64,000 nucleotides of DNA, taken from Dactylis glomerata. Lineage: Eukaryota; Streptophyta; Magnoliopsida; Poales; Poaceae. Below are positions 1-10,012 of this stretch, piece by piece; within the stretch, counting starts at the first letter, position 1, and the number at the start of each line of letters is the position of its first letter. A program made the translations under genes and the position numbers. Below the pieces are notes generated by a model. The model was not told the origin of the DNA. It ran no database searches and saw only the letters and a list, made by a program, of their open reading frames with translations. Location of the stretch: positions 3,952,212 to 4,016,211 of the forward strand of contig QXEO01001034.1 in assembly GCA_007115705.1 (NCBI GenBank). Direction: 5' to 3'.

Positions 1-837
1 ACGAGTTTGTTAAGTGGAGTAGAAGGCAGTGGTGTGTAGAGGTTGTTAGCTGAATTATGGTTTATGGAGTATTCCTTCGTAGCAAGTGCGTGAGTTGGCT
101 GTAGCGCGCGCAGCATAGCAATGTTGTCAAAACCAACAAACCTAACATAAGAATAATTCGCTGCCATCTCTCTAATGATCAATTTCCCTTCCCTGGAAGG
201 AGATGTCACATGTTTGATGTTTCTATCGCAGTTGCATGCATCACATGCTTGCTAGGCTGTTAATGGGATAGTAAGTTGGAGATCGATCCTTTAGTTCTGC
301 CCTGCAGGGAAATGTGATGATGAACGGTGAACCTATAGTAGACTACAGTTCAACCCATGCTCGCCTGACTCGCGAACACGGCACAACGACGAACGTGACA
401 AGCTATCGGCAACCGTGAGCTATACCGCCACTCGAATTTAACGTGTACACGGGCCGTCAAATTCATTGCCGGAGCTAGGCAACAGAAGAAACTTCCAGGC
501 CTGCACTGTTGCAGCGGTACAATTCCCACGGGACCAGTACGAGACAAGAGAATGAGGCAAGGATTGTTGTTCGCAGGACCTGTGATCTTTGAAAGCCAGC
601 ACGCATGTGAACCCACTAGGGAGTGCTGGCTGCTGGCTAGGCCCGGCGTTGGAGCACCACAAGAGCACTGCACCAAACCAGGCACCGCTCTTCCTCGGAG
701 GACCAGGCGCAGCTGCTGCGTGGGTAGTAGGTGCCCATGGCGGCCCGTGATCTGCCGGCCAATGGCGGCTCGCCAAGTGCGGGCAGAGCGGCCAGGCCAC
801 GCCGAAATGCCCCGTCTTTGCCGTCTTCTGTGCTTCT
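1..837. other. Upstream region of the xylanase gene
   Basis: No convincing coding sequence was found; the overlapping open frames on both strands between about 350 and 900 have no recognisable domain. Base composition rises in GC from about 600 to 830, just before a TATA box, as is common for grass proximal promoters. It probably holds the promoter of the downstream GH10 gene. No specific transcription factor site is claimed. Confidence 0.5.
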
Positions 838-838
838 G

Positions 839-848
839 CTATATATAG
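839..848 (+). promoter_or_regulatory. TATA box of the xylanase gene
   Basis: The string CTATATATAG lies about 180 bases before the ATG at 1026, leaving room for a transcription start near 870-880 and a 5' leader of roughly 150 bases. It is the only strong TATA motif close upstream of the gene. Confidence 0.6.
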
Positions 849-1025
849 CCTTCGAGTAGCTGTGATCATATAGCTGGTACACAGACATTTTTCATCCATT
901 CAGCTGCTCGTGAGAGCTTCATACACAGTGTGAGAGCAGCCGCCATAGCTTGAGAGCTTCGCAAGCAGGGCGCGAGAGAAGATTGAGCAAACGAAGCTGC
1001 AGGGCGAGCAGAGCGCGGGTGGAAG

Positions 1026-3788
1026 ATGAGGAGCGGTAGCTCTGCTCTGAACCACGCGGTGGTGTTGCTCGTGCTATGGATGGTGCATTGCTGCAATGAG
1101 CTTGCTGCAGCCGCGCCTCCCGGTCAGTCCCCTCCCTCTCGTCAGAAAAGTGTGTGCTTCTTCCCTCTCCTGCATTCTTCTCGCTCCGTGGCCTCCCTCT
1201 CTAATGTTTCAACTCTTTGATGTCATGCAGCTGGCTGGTACGACTACTCGGCCTACACGGACGTAAGTCTCTTACTGACTGATCCTCTGTTCTTTCCATG
1301 AAGTAGTGTTCTGTAACTGCAAGGTCTTCGCTGACAGAGTGACAGTGTAGCCTTTTAACACTGAAGTACGATAAGCTGGTCTTTCTTGCTTTGTTACGGT
1401 ACCATTGCTTGTTTACAACTAGGAAGAGAACGAGGGAAAGACAATGCGCAAATCCATTAGACCACCAGCGTTTAATTCCTTTCCACAGTGTGCACCTGAA
1501 CGTTTTTCTTCAGTTATTTCAGTTTTGTTTCCATGTGTGCGCTGTGAGACCACAAGCCCACTCGCACCAACCTGCCGAAGAATAAAAACTATCACACACA
1601 ACAAGTGACAACTAGTATTGTAACGTACTTTTCATGGCATAATTTAAGTACTATTAGAATTCTCTATGTCCTGAATGACTAGAAGTATCAAGACGAGGTA
1701 GTTCAGCATGTTTCTTCGATGCTCTTCTTTGGAATCCAAACACAGTATCCTAACATGCGTTTTCAGACCGACCAACTGAACTGACACAGCCAATTTGTAC
1801 TATTTTTAAATTAGCTTACTAGTGCCACTAATTTGGTGCTATGCTTAGCTGCACTTTTGGTGAGCCGCGTGTCATTCTGTCCCTGTCCTGTCCGTGTTAC
1901 AGTAGCCTAATTAATTAGTAGCACAAGGGACAGGGATTCAAGGAATTTTCAGTGCGTAAAATATGTCTGCTATGCATCATTCGTACTGTGGATAGTAAGT
2001 TGCTACTTGCTGCTAATGGCCGCGCGATCGTTGTACATGGCGTTCAGTGCAGAGGCCAGCCGGAGCCGGCGCAGTACAACGGCGGGATTTTGAGATACAG
2101 CAACAGCGACGACCCGACGGGGTACAAGACGACGGAGACCGGCGTCCTGTCCCCGGCGTTTGTGGTCTACGACCTCAACAAGACCACAATGTACACCTTC
2201 TCAGGTGAGCTCCAGAACCAGCTCCTTTCTCACTCCTGCACTAGCTCATTTGTGCGTTTCGGAAGCTTCAGTCGTATTCAAATTTCAACATTTACGTTAT
2301 GCAGGCTGGATCAAACTGGAAGGCTCTTCCTCGGCTCTGATCACCGCGAGGCTTGCCCCGGACAACTCCGGCACCAGGTGCATCGGGACGGTTCTTGCCA
2401 GGAGCGACTGCTGGTCCTTCCTCAAGGGCGGCTTCGTCCTGGACTGGCCAACTCAGACCTCGGTCATCTTCTTCCAGAACGCCGACAGGACCCCTATGAA
2501 GATCACGGTCGCAAGCGGCTCGCTGCAGCCGTTCACCACGGAGCAATGGTCGATGCACCAAAAAGATACGATCCGGAAGGTAACTTTTTGAATCTCCCTA
2601 GTATAGTGCTAAACTGCTAATTAACCTTGTGGGCGAGTAATTTGATGTGTTTTTTGGTGGGAGCAGAGGAGGAAGCGGATGGCCACCATCCACGTCGCCG
2701 ACCCGCACGGCACCCGCGTGGTGGGCGCGACGGTGTCCGTACAGCAGACCGCCAAGGACTTCCCGTTCGGGTCGGCGATCGCCTCCACCATCCTGGGGAA
2801 CGACGCCTACCAGAAATGGTTCGTGGACCGCTTCAACGCGGCGGTGTTCGAGGACGAGCTCAAGTGGTACTCGACGGAGCCGGCGTCGGGGCTCCTCCGG
2901 TTCGACGTCCCCGACCAGATGCTGGCGTTCGTGCGCTCGCACCGGGTGATGGTGCGCGGGCACAACATCTTCTGGGAGAACCAGGACGCGACGCCGCGGT
3001 GGGTGAAGGGCCTCTCGCCGGAGGACCTCCGCTCCGCCGTGAACACCCGCATCCAGAGCCTCATGACCCGGTACCGCGGCGAGTTCGCGCACTGGGACGT
3101 GAACAACGAGATGCTCCACTACAACTTCTACGAGCAGCGGCTGGGCCCCAACGCGACGGTGGACTTCTTCAGCGTGGCGCAGGACGCCGACCCGCTGGCC
3201 ACGCTCTTCATGAACGAGTACAACGTCATCGAGACCTGCGACGACGTCTCCTCCACCGTCGACGCCTACGTGGCCAGGCTCAAGGACCTCAGGGCCGGCG
3301 GCGCCGTGCTTGAGGGGATCGGCCTCGAGGGCCACTTCTCCAAACCCAACATCCCCTACATGAGGGCGGTGCTCGACAAGCTGGCCACGCTCAACCTACC
3401 CATCTGGTTCACCGAGGTCGACATCAACAACAAGTTCGACGCGCAGACGCAGGCCGTGTACCTGGAGCAGGTGCTCCGGGAGGCGTACGCGCACCCGGCG
3501 GTGAGCGGGGTGATGCTGTGGACGGCGCTGCACCAGAGCGGCTGCTACCAGATGTGCCTCACCGACTGGAACCTCAACAACCTCCCCGTCGGGGACGTCG
3601 TCGACCGCTTGCTGCAGGAGTGGCAGACCGGGCAGGCCACCGGCCCCAGCGACGCGCACGGCGCGTACAGCTTTAGCGGCTACCTCGGCGAGTATGTCGT
3701 CACCGTCAGCTACGGCAACACCTCGACGCAGTCCACCTTCTCGCTCTCTCCTGGGGACGAGACCAGGCACATCACCGTTCAGATATGA
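1026..3788 (+). CDS. Endo-1,4-beta-xylanase, GH10 with N-terminal CBM22-like module (five exons)
   Basis: Predicted secreted enzyme that cleaves beta-1,4 bonds in xylan of the cell wall. I read exons 1026-1122, 1231-1262, 2048-2204, 2305-2579 and 2667-3788. All introns are GT-AG, the phases join without a break, and the product is 560 residues. Residues 1-30 form a hydrophobic signal peptide ending in an alanine-rich stretch. Residues 44-187 (CRGQPEPAQYNGGIL onward) match the CBM22-type module of plant GH10 proteins. Residues about 195-505 are the GH10 barrel: acid/base Glu335 in WDVNNEMLH and nucleophile Glu437 in WFTEVDI are both present. A beta-rich tail follows to residue 560. The ATG at 1026 is chosen because it gives the signal peptide. 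Coding exons are strongly GC-biased, unlike all flanking DNA. The gene looks intact. Closest family is plant CBM22-GH10 xylanases; tissue role cannot be told from sequence. Confidence 0.93.
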
Positions 3789-4099
3789 TCACCGTGACTG
3801 CTTTCGGCTTCTGCCTCCGCCGGCATGTCGGCTGCATATGGGTAGTGCATGTCGCTTGATTATACTAGCATAGAGGTTGTTGAGTTGTCTATGATAACTT
3901 GCATCATTATGTCTTTGTGATAATTTCGTCTCGTCTAACAAACGGTCTTCAGAAATTTCATCAAACAAGTAAATAAATGGATATAAAAACATCCTAGCGA
4001 CAATGAACGGTAAAAGACATGGGAACAAACACATTTTTTTCTTGAAAAAGGAGGTTGAAAATCCCGGGTCTCTGCATCTAAATGATGCATAGGGAACAA
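3789..4099. other. 3' flank of the xylanase gene
   Basis: AT-rich sequence with a possible polyadenylation motif (AATAAA near 3973). From about 4036 a T-rich start followed by GGAGG...CTCTGCATC resembles a retroelement end. No gene is seen. Confidence 0.4.
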
Positions 4100-5051
4100 T
4101 CTTAGAGAGTGACGATATGGAGGACGAGCTACAGGTAGGATGCATAGGGAACAATCCAGAAGCTGATGCAATTCTCAATATTCCATTGAGACGTCAAGGA
4201 GGTGAAGATTTTTGGGCCTGGTCTCTTGATAAAATGGGTGTCTACACTGTAAAATCCGTGTATCGTACGTGGTCTGATGAGTCGCAACAAGCAAGCTGCT
4301 CTAGACGAAGGGACGGTGATCGAATCATCAAATTCAGAGAAACAGTTATGGACCACCCTGTGGAAGCTGAAAGTTATGCCTAAAGTTCGTGTTTTTTGGT
4401 GGAGGGTACTGCGAGGCATTCTCCCTGTTGAAGCAACTTTGAAGCATAGACACATTGTTCCAATCGGCAGATGCAAGATTTGTCTTGCAGGAGATGAAGA
4501 TCTAATGCATGCACTGATCAACTGCGAGCATGCACCAAAGTTTTGGCTGGAGGCACAGTCCTGGTTAGATTTCTTGCTACCACGGTTGCACCCACTCACA
4601 TGGACAGTGATATTACGTGTGACTTGAGGTTTTTCGATTCTAATCGAGCCCAGATGATTACAGTTATGTGGGCGATCTGGAACTCGAGAAATAGCTGGAC
4701 ACATGACAAAGGAAACTTTGATCCTGTCCATTCTTTAAAGATGGCCAAAGAGGTGATTGCGGTGCTGGAGATTCCACAGAAGCATGCAGCAATTTTACTT
4801 GGCCACGGTTGGCGGCGAGTAAATGACATCGTGGGTCATACAACTTGTCTCGTATGTGCAATTAACTCACACATCTTATAAACACGACTAACCGGTCACA
4901 CAACTTATAAAACATGTGCACCCGAGGTCACAAACCGATCCGCTGTCCAGTTTTTTGTAAAAACCCATCATGCGCTGGGCACATGAGGTTAGTTGGACTC
5001 ATTTTCTTGCAGTTAAATCTGCATTACAGATCTCTGCATATCTTTATTCCT

Positions 5052-5285
5052 CAAAATACAAGTAGAACTGGCATGTATTCTCCAAAAGTATACTACATTA
5101 TTTAAGAAGTCTTGATATAATAACTTACAAATAGTTCACTTTAGAAATTAGTATTTATCTGAAGCATTCAAAATACAAGTAGAACTGGCATGTATTCTCC
5201 AAAAGTATACTACATTATTTAAGAAGTCTTGATATAATAACTTACAAATAGTTCACTTTAGAAATTAGTATTTATCTGAAGCATT
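5052..5285. repeat. 117-bp tandem duplication inside the MITE
   Basis: Two near-identical head-to-tail copies, 5052-5168 and 5169-5285, each starting CAAAATACAAGTAGAACTGG. It lies in the internal part of the Mutator-type MITE, and the near identity suggests a recent duplication. Confidence 0.9.
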
Positions 5286-5629
5286 TAAACAATCACAAAC
5301 GTAAGGTGAGCAGGTTGACTATTCAGCTGCTTTAATGAACCCGAAGCTTTACAAATCGATCGAGCTACTTTAATCAACCGATGATTGTGGAGACGCAAAC
5401 AATTCCGTCCTTCCAATTTTCTACTCGGGGTTAACTGCGAAAAAAGAGTCTAAATGACCTCACGAGCCCAACACATGATAGTTTTTACCAAAAACCAGAC
5501 AGCAGACCGGTTTGTGACCTCGGGTGCACACGTTTCGCAAGTTGTGTGACCGGTTAATCGAGTTTGCAAGATGCGTGACTTAAGTGCACATGCGGGACAA
5601 GTTATATGACCCCCAGTGCCATTTACTCG

Positions 5630-6360
5630 CAGTGGCGGATCCAGAATTTCGCGTTAGGGTGGGGCAACTAAATTATTTGTTTCTAAGACCAACAAATATA
5701 ACATGACAATATACATCTATAAAAGTTTACCAATTAGCATAATTAAATATATTTATAAAGTCATGATCACAACATAAATTTAATGATATGTCTTAAATTT
5801 GCATATATGAATATTACACACTCGCGGTGGTAGTGGTGGCGGCGGCGACAAGGAATATGGAAATGAACTGAAGTTTTCTCTTCTACGCCAATCGTTCAGG
5901 GTAGAAAATCCTCTTTGTTGCATGCATGTTTCTAAAAAAACAGATGCAATGTCCCCAATCCTCTTAATGGTTTAACATTTGTGTAATGCAAGAAATTCTA
6001 ACTAATAACTAATCAATTCTCTGATTACATTGAGCCAGTTTCAATATTCACTGATCACTAATAAATTAAAATTGCAAGGCCTAGCAGGACATTACATTGA
6101 GCCAGTTTCAATATTCACTGATCACTAATAAATTAAAATTGCAAGGCCTAGCAGGACACTAGCACCTGATGCACAGGATGGAAGCATTTAATGAAACTGA
6201 ATGCATTTTTCACTGATTTGGCTGAGATTAATGCCTTTTCCATTAATTTGGCTAAGCTTAATGCATTCTCTATTGTTAGATAACATATAATATAAGGTAA
6301 CATGCCAATTTCTTAGGGTGGGGCACGCCCCACCCGTACACCCTGCTGCCTCCGCCCCTG
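5630..6360. mobile_element. Non-autonomous hAT element
   Basis: The termini CAGTGGCGGATCCAG and (inverted) CAGGGGCGGAGGCAG are short hAT-type inverted repeats. The element is bounded by a perfect 8-bp target duplication TTTACTCG at 5622-5629 and 6361-6368, which is diagnostic of hAT. It is 731 bp, AT-rich and has no transposase. It sits on the last bases of the Mutator-type MITE, so it is the youngest of the three nested insertions. Confidence 0.88.
6024..6157. repeat. 67-bp tandem duplication inside the hAT element
   Basis: The unit beginning ATTACATTGAGCCAGTTTC occurs at 6024 and again at 6091 with essentially identical sequence. Confidence 0.88.
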
Positions 6361-6638
6361 TTTACTCGTTGGCGACCGTCTGAGGCGAACGTGATAAAGA
6401 TCAACACAGACGGTGGTCTTGCCATTGAGGCTCGCAAGGAAGGAGGGGGGGGGGGAGTCGCAAGGTCATCATCTTCCTTCGTTGCAGCCTGGTGTAAACC
6501 CTATCAGGGTATTACAGATCCTCTCATCTCTGAGGTTATGGCACTACGCGATGGTGTCATTTTTGTGCAGCTTGGAGGTTACTCCGACGTGGTGATGACT
6601 GGTTGATTGCCTGGAGATTATAAATCTCTGGAACTCTC

Positions 6639-7620
6639 GTCACGACTGTCTTTCAGTTGTGGCACCGGTTTTACAAGAAATTGGCGAGCTACTCCTAGTT
6701 TTAATTCGTTGTAATTCAGCATAATCCTCGTTTAGCTAATCTTCCGGCTCACCTGTGTGCTAAGTTGGCATGCAACCTGTTGGTGACGGATAGCTGGATC
6801 GATTGTATCCCCGACTTTCTGGTGATTAGCCTATTGGCTGATCAATGAGGCTCTGTTATTGCTGAATAAAGCTCACCGGTTAAAACGCAAAAAATACCAA
6901 GCTGTGACAAATCGCAACCAGGTGCCGATGGATAGGATAGCGAGCTACATGTAGCTCGGGCACCATATAGAGTTTTAAACAATCTTATGTATATTTTTCT
7001 CTAGTCTTGTTAAATAAATCCTGTATAAAAAAGTAGTGAGCCTCGCTTGGCAATCAGTAAATACAATCAGCATGCCCGTTGTATAGTAATCTCTATGCAG
7101 GGTGCGTGGCTATCTGTACCAACAATTATAATGTTATCGAAGGTCCCTTCTTATAGGGCGCCGCTGCATGTCTCATGGATAAAATTCCAAGTACTGTTCT
7201 TATTTGTGGAATTCTGCAAAAATGGTGTGAGTCGTACTAATTGTACACGTCATCGTCACTGTATAGTTGTTGTTATGTTTGGACGATCTCTTGGTACCCC
7301 GGGCATAGAGATTATAGAGGGCTATCGGCTCTTGCATTAACTGTGTGTGGCAGCTTGTCAGGGTGTTGTCTTCTTTTTTCCAAGTTTAAGGGTTTTGTAA
7401 AATATGATTGTATGCATCCTAGTTGGTGGAGAGGCTAGGGTAATAAATCTTCCATTTTCTAAAACAAGTAAGTTCCACAGACTAAAAACTTATAAATATA
7501 GATATGTTGCCTCTATAGTCCACCTCTATGGTCTTGTACCAGGACATACAGTAGCACCACACATAAACAAACTCAACCATAGTTGAGACACAGGAGAAAC
7601 AGTCTGCGATGATAAATAGG
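6639..7620. repeat. Direct duplication, copy A (partner 8778-9770)
   Basis: From GTCACGACTGTCTTTCAG at 6639 to GATAAATAGGA near 7620 the sequence is nearly identical to 8778-9770, offset about 2.14 kb. The duplicated block starts inside the LINE RNase H-like region, crosses the LINE 3' end at 6892 and continues through about 140 bases ending in an A-rich run and then into unclassified repeat U. It therefore is not a simple LINE copy. Open frames inside both copies (7047-7340 and 9213-9485) match each other but nothing I recognise. Confidence 0.85.
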
Positions 7621-8110
7621 ATGTGTTGCATCGCAAGTGCACATTAGGAATATGAGGTACTGGGAAACACATCTCATGCCACAACTAGTTTGGTTGTTAT
7701 TATCCAAGGCAAAGAAGTGTAAACAGCTACGGACATGCTATGTTGAAGTGTGAGGAGACCAACTTGAGGTGGTGCAGAAGTGAGGAGATGCTAAAGGATA
7801 GCTGTTGCGTCGACCTACATGAGCAGTGGGGAGCGATGGTATCTCTCATGTGTCATGACCCTCCTACCTGATGTCGCCCTAATCGCCCATATTTACTCTA
7901 AAATGGCGCTGATCACAAGCCCACTCAGCCCGATAAGTATGCAACTGTAGGGAGAAAAAAAAATTGTGAGTAGGAAGCAAAGCTTTTGCAAAAAGGAGAT
8001 AACAGAAATGTTGTAGGCTGCAAACACTTCCCCCTTTCTGCTCTCAACGGTTCAATTAGATGCAAGTTGTGTCTCACCATGATGTGCATATAACATGTCT
8101 CGGCTTTGAA
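7031..8110. repeat. Unclassified repeat U, copy A
   Basis: A unit beginning GTAGTGAGCCTCGCTTGGC recurs at 9171-9770 (truncated) and at 49094-51060 (interrupted by a Stowaway element). The end of copy A near 8020-8110 is distantly similar to family V near 24950-25020. No protein domain or terminal repeat was identified. Confidence 0.7.
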
Positions 8111-8777
8111 GTTGCGGTGGAGGTTCAGTGATACCAGATTTTGGGCCGCGCTTGTACAGTTTTGCTCGAAGAGTTGGACGAGGGCATCCGTCATGCTTGC
8201 TTCCCTGGTGGAAGAAGACGAGATCTTTTGAGGTGCATCCCTGGAATAAGTGTCTGGTTGGTGGCTACGCCGAGGGGTGATGTGTCACGAAATTTCCTCC
8301 GGCCGGCCGAGGAGGTGAGGGAAGGAAACATATCAGCATGTCCTTCTTGGCTACGTCGAGGTGGTGCGAGCACCTCTCTGCTGCATCAACTATCTCATCA
8401 CACGGTGGACTGGATTGCCTCCGCGACCTTTCACATAAATGATGGCCATGTGAAGCGCCATGATGGCGCTCTTCTCAACCTCCGTGAAGGAGGCCTTTCC
8501 CAGAGTTTCTCGCTGGAGCTCCCCTTCTCGCTGCTCACCTTCGGTGGATAAGACGGGGGACCCGATTGCATTCTCAGTTTTATTTTAGAGGTCCTTTGTG
8601 CAGTTTTATAGGGCAATATTGTAATCATAATTTCCTTCAAGGTTATGTATGTAACTTTACCCATTGTTTTAATATAAAGTGCAACTAGACCCCACGGTTA
8701 ATGAAAAAATGAAACGCTAGGCACTTTTGAACATGTATATGATTATCCCTGGATTCCTCATTGTGGATGATATAATT
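8111..8777. other. Unassigned, moderately GC-rich stretch
   Basis: An open frame on the plus strand (8141-8551) has no recognisable domain. The stretch separates the two members of the duplication. Nothing else is supported. Confidence 0.4.
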
Positions 8778-9770
8778 GTCACGACTGTCTTTCAGTTGTG
8801 GCACCGGTTTTACAAGAAATTGGCGAGCTACTCCTAGTTTTAATTCGTTGTAATTCAGCATACTCCTCGTTTAGCTAATCTTCTGGCTCACCTGTGTGCT
8901 AAGTTGGCATGCAACCTGTTGGTGACGGATAGATGGATCGATTGTATCCCCGACTTTCTGGTGATTAGCCTGTTGGCTGATCAATGAGGCTCTGTTATTG
9001 CTGAATAAAGCTCGCCGGTTAAAACGCAAAAAAAATACCAAGCTGTGACAAATCGCAACCAGGTGCCGATGGATAGGATAGCGAGCTACATGTAGCTCGG
9101 GCACCATATAGAGTTTTAAACAATCTTATGTATATTTTTCTCCAGTCTTGTTAAATAAATCCTGTATAAAAAAGTAGCGAGCCTCGCTTGGCAATCAGTA
9201 AATACAATCAGCATGCCCGCATGTTGTATAGTAATCTCTATGCAGGGTGCGTGGCTATCTGTACCAACAATTATAATGTTATCGAAGGTCCCTTCTTATA
9301 GGGCGCCGCTGCATGTCTCATGGATAAAATTCCAAGTATTGTTCTTATTTGTGGAATTCCGCAAAAATGATGTGAGTCGTATTAATTGTACATGTCATCG
9401 TCACTGTATAGTTGTTGTTATGTTTGGACGATCTCTTGGTACCCCGGGCATAGAGATTATAGAGGGCTATCGGCTCTTGCATTAACTGTGTGTAGCAACC
9501 TGTCAGGGTGTTGTCTTCTTTTTTTCCAAGTTTAAGGGTTTTGTAAAATATGATTGTATACATCCTAGTTGGTGGAGAGGCTAGGGTAATAAATCTTCCA
9601 TTTTCTAAAACAAGTAAGTTCCACAGACTAAAATTTATAAATATAGATATGTTGCCTCTATAGTCTACCTCTATGGTCTCATTCCAGGACATATAGTAGC
9701 ATCACACATAAGCAAACTCAACCGTAGTTGAGACACAGGAGAAACAGTCTGCAATGATAAATAGGACGTG
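8778..9770. repeat. Direct duplication, copy B
   Basis: Partner of 6639-7620. It begins abruptly after a TATAATT sequence inside the LINE RNase H region and ends abruptly at a different LINE tail at 9771. The LINE end (TGAATAAAGCTCGCCGG, about 9002-9033) and the first part of repeat U are both present. Confidence 0.85.
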
Positions 9771-10012
9771 GTCCTTTTTAGAGAAATTAAAGCTCTTTTA
9801 TCTGTAGCTTATGACAATGTTAAAATCTATGTATGCCTTAGATCTTGTAACACAGTAACTCATGAACTTGATGCGCGTGGCGCTCTGTTAGGGAATGGCC
9901 AGCGTGATGTTTGGGTTGGCCATTTACCTCAGTTTATATTAGACTTGTGTGCTGGCGATTTGTCCAGCATATCAGTTTAATGGAATGTGACAGTGTTCCT
10001 CTAAAAAAAAAA
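9771..10012 (+). mobile_element. 5'-truncated LINE tail
   Basis: An open frame encodes about 70 residues typical of the end of a plant LINE RNase H-like domain (FREIKALLS, then the CNTVTHELDARG motif), followed by a stop, a short 3' untranslated part and a run of A ending near 10012. No clear target duplication was found, so the left boundary is where similarity to copy A of the duplication stops. Confidence 0.72.

Larger units (their letters stand above)
4817..6367. mobile_element. Mutator-type MITE with about 130-bp terminal inverted repeats
   Basis: The left terminus from GAGTAAATGACATCGTGGG and the right terminus ending CCAGTGCCATTTACTC are inverted repeats. The pairing continues inward about 130 bases through GTGCACCCGAGGTCACAAACC and its inverse near 5510-5530. 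It is flanked by a 9-bp target duplication, GTTGGCGGC at 4808-4816 and GTTGGCGAC at 6368-6376 (8 of 9 match), as expected for Mutator-like elements. It has no transposase. It interrupts the LINE between its zinc-binding and RNase H-like regions and itself contains a later hAT insertion at its right end. Confidence 0.82.
4100..6892 (+). mobile_element. Degenerate LINE (L1-type) 3' portion, interrupted by nested insertions
   Basis: At 4117-4620 two frames together encode the zinc-binding region that follows plant LINE reverse transcriptase: FWAWSLDKMGVYTVKSVY, then FWWRVLRGILP and CKICLAGDEDLMHALINC. The frame changes near 4330-4380, so it is broken. The RNase H-like domain starts at 6391 with IKINTDGGL after a WRPSEANV linker. 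The same linker is split at 4808-4816, where the nested element entered. The 3' end lies near 6892 after a TGAATAAAG signal and an A-rich tail. The element is 5' truncated and not functional. Exact 5' boundary is uncertain. Confidence 0.8.

Noticed and set aside
350..899. Several overlapping frames upstream of the xylanase
   Set aside because: No domain, and they overlap the promoter; GC composition explains their openness.
7047..7340. Matching open frames at 7047-7340 and 9213-9485
   Set aside because: They match because the DNA is duplicated; no domain, and the third copy at 49111 is disrupted.
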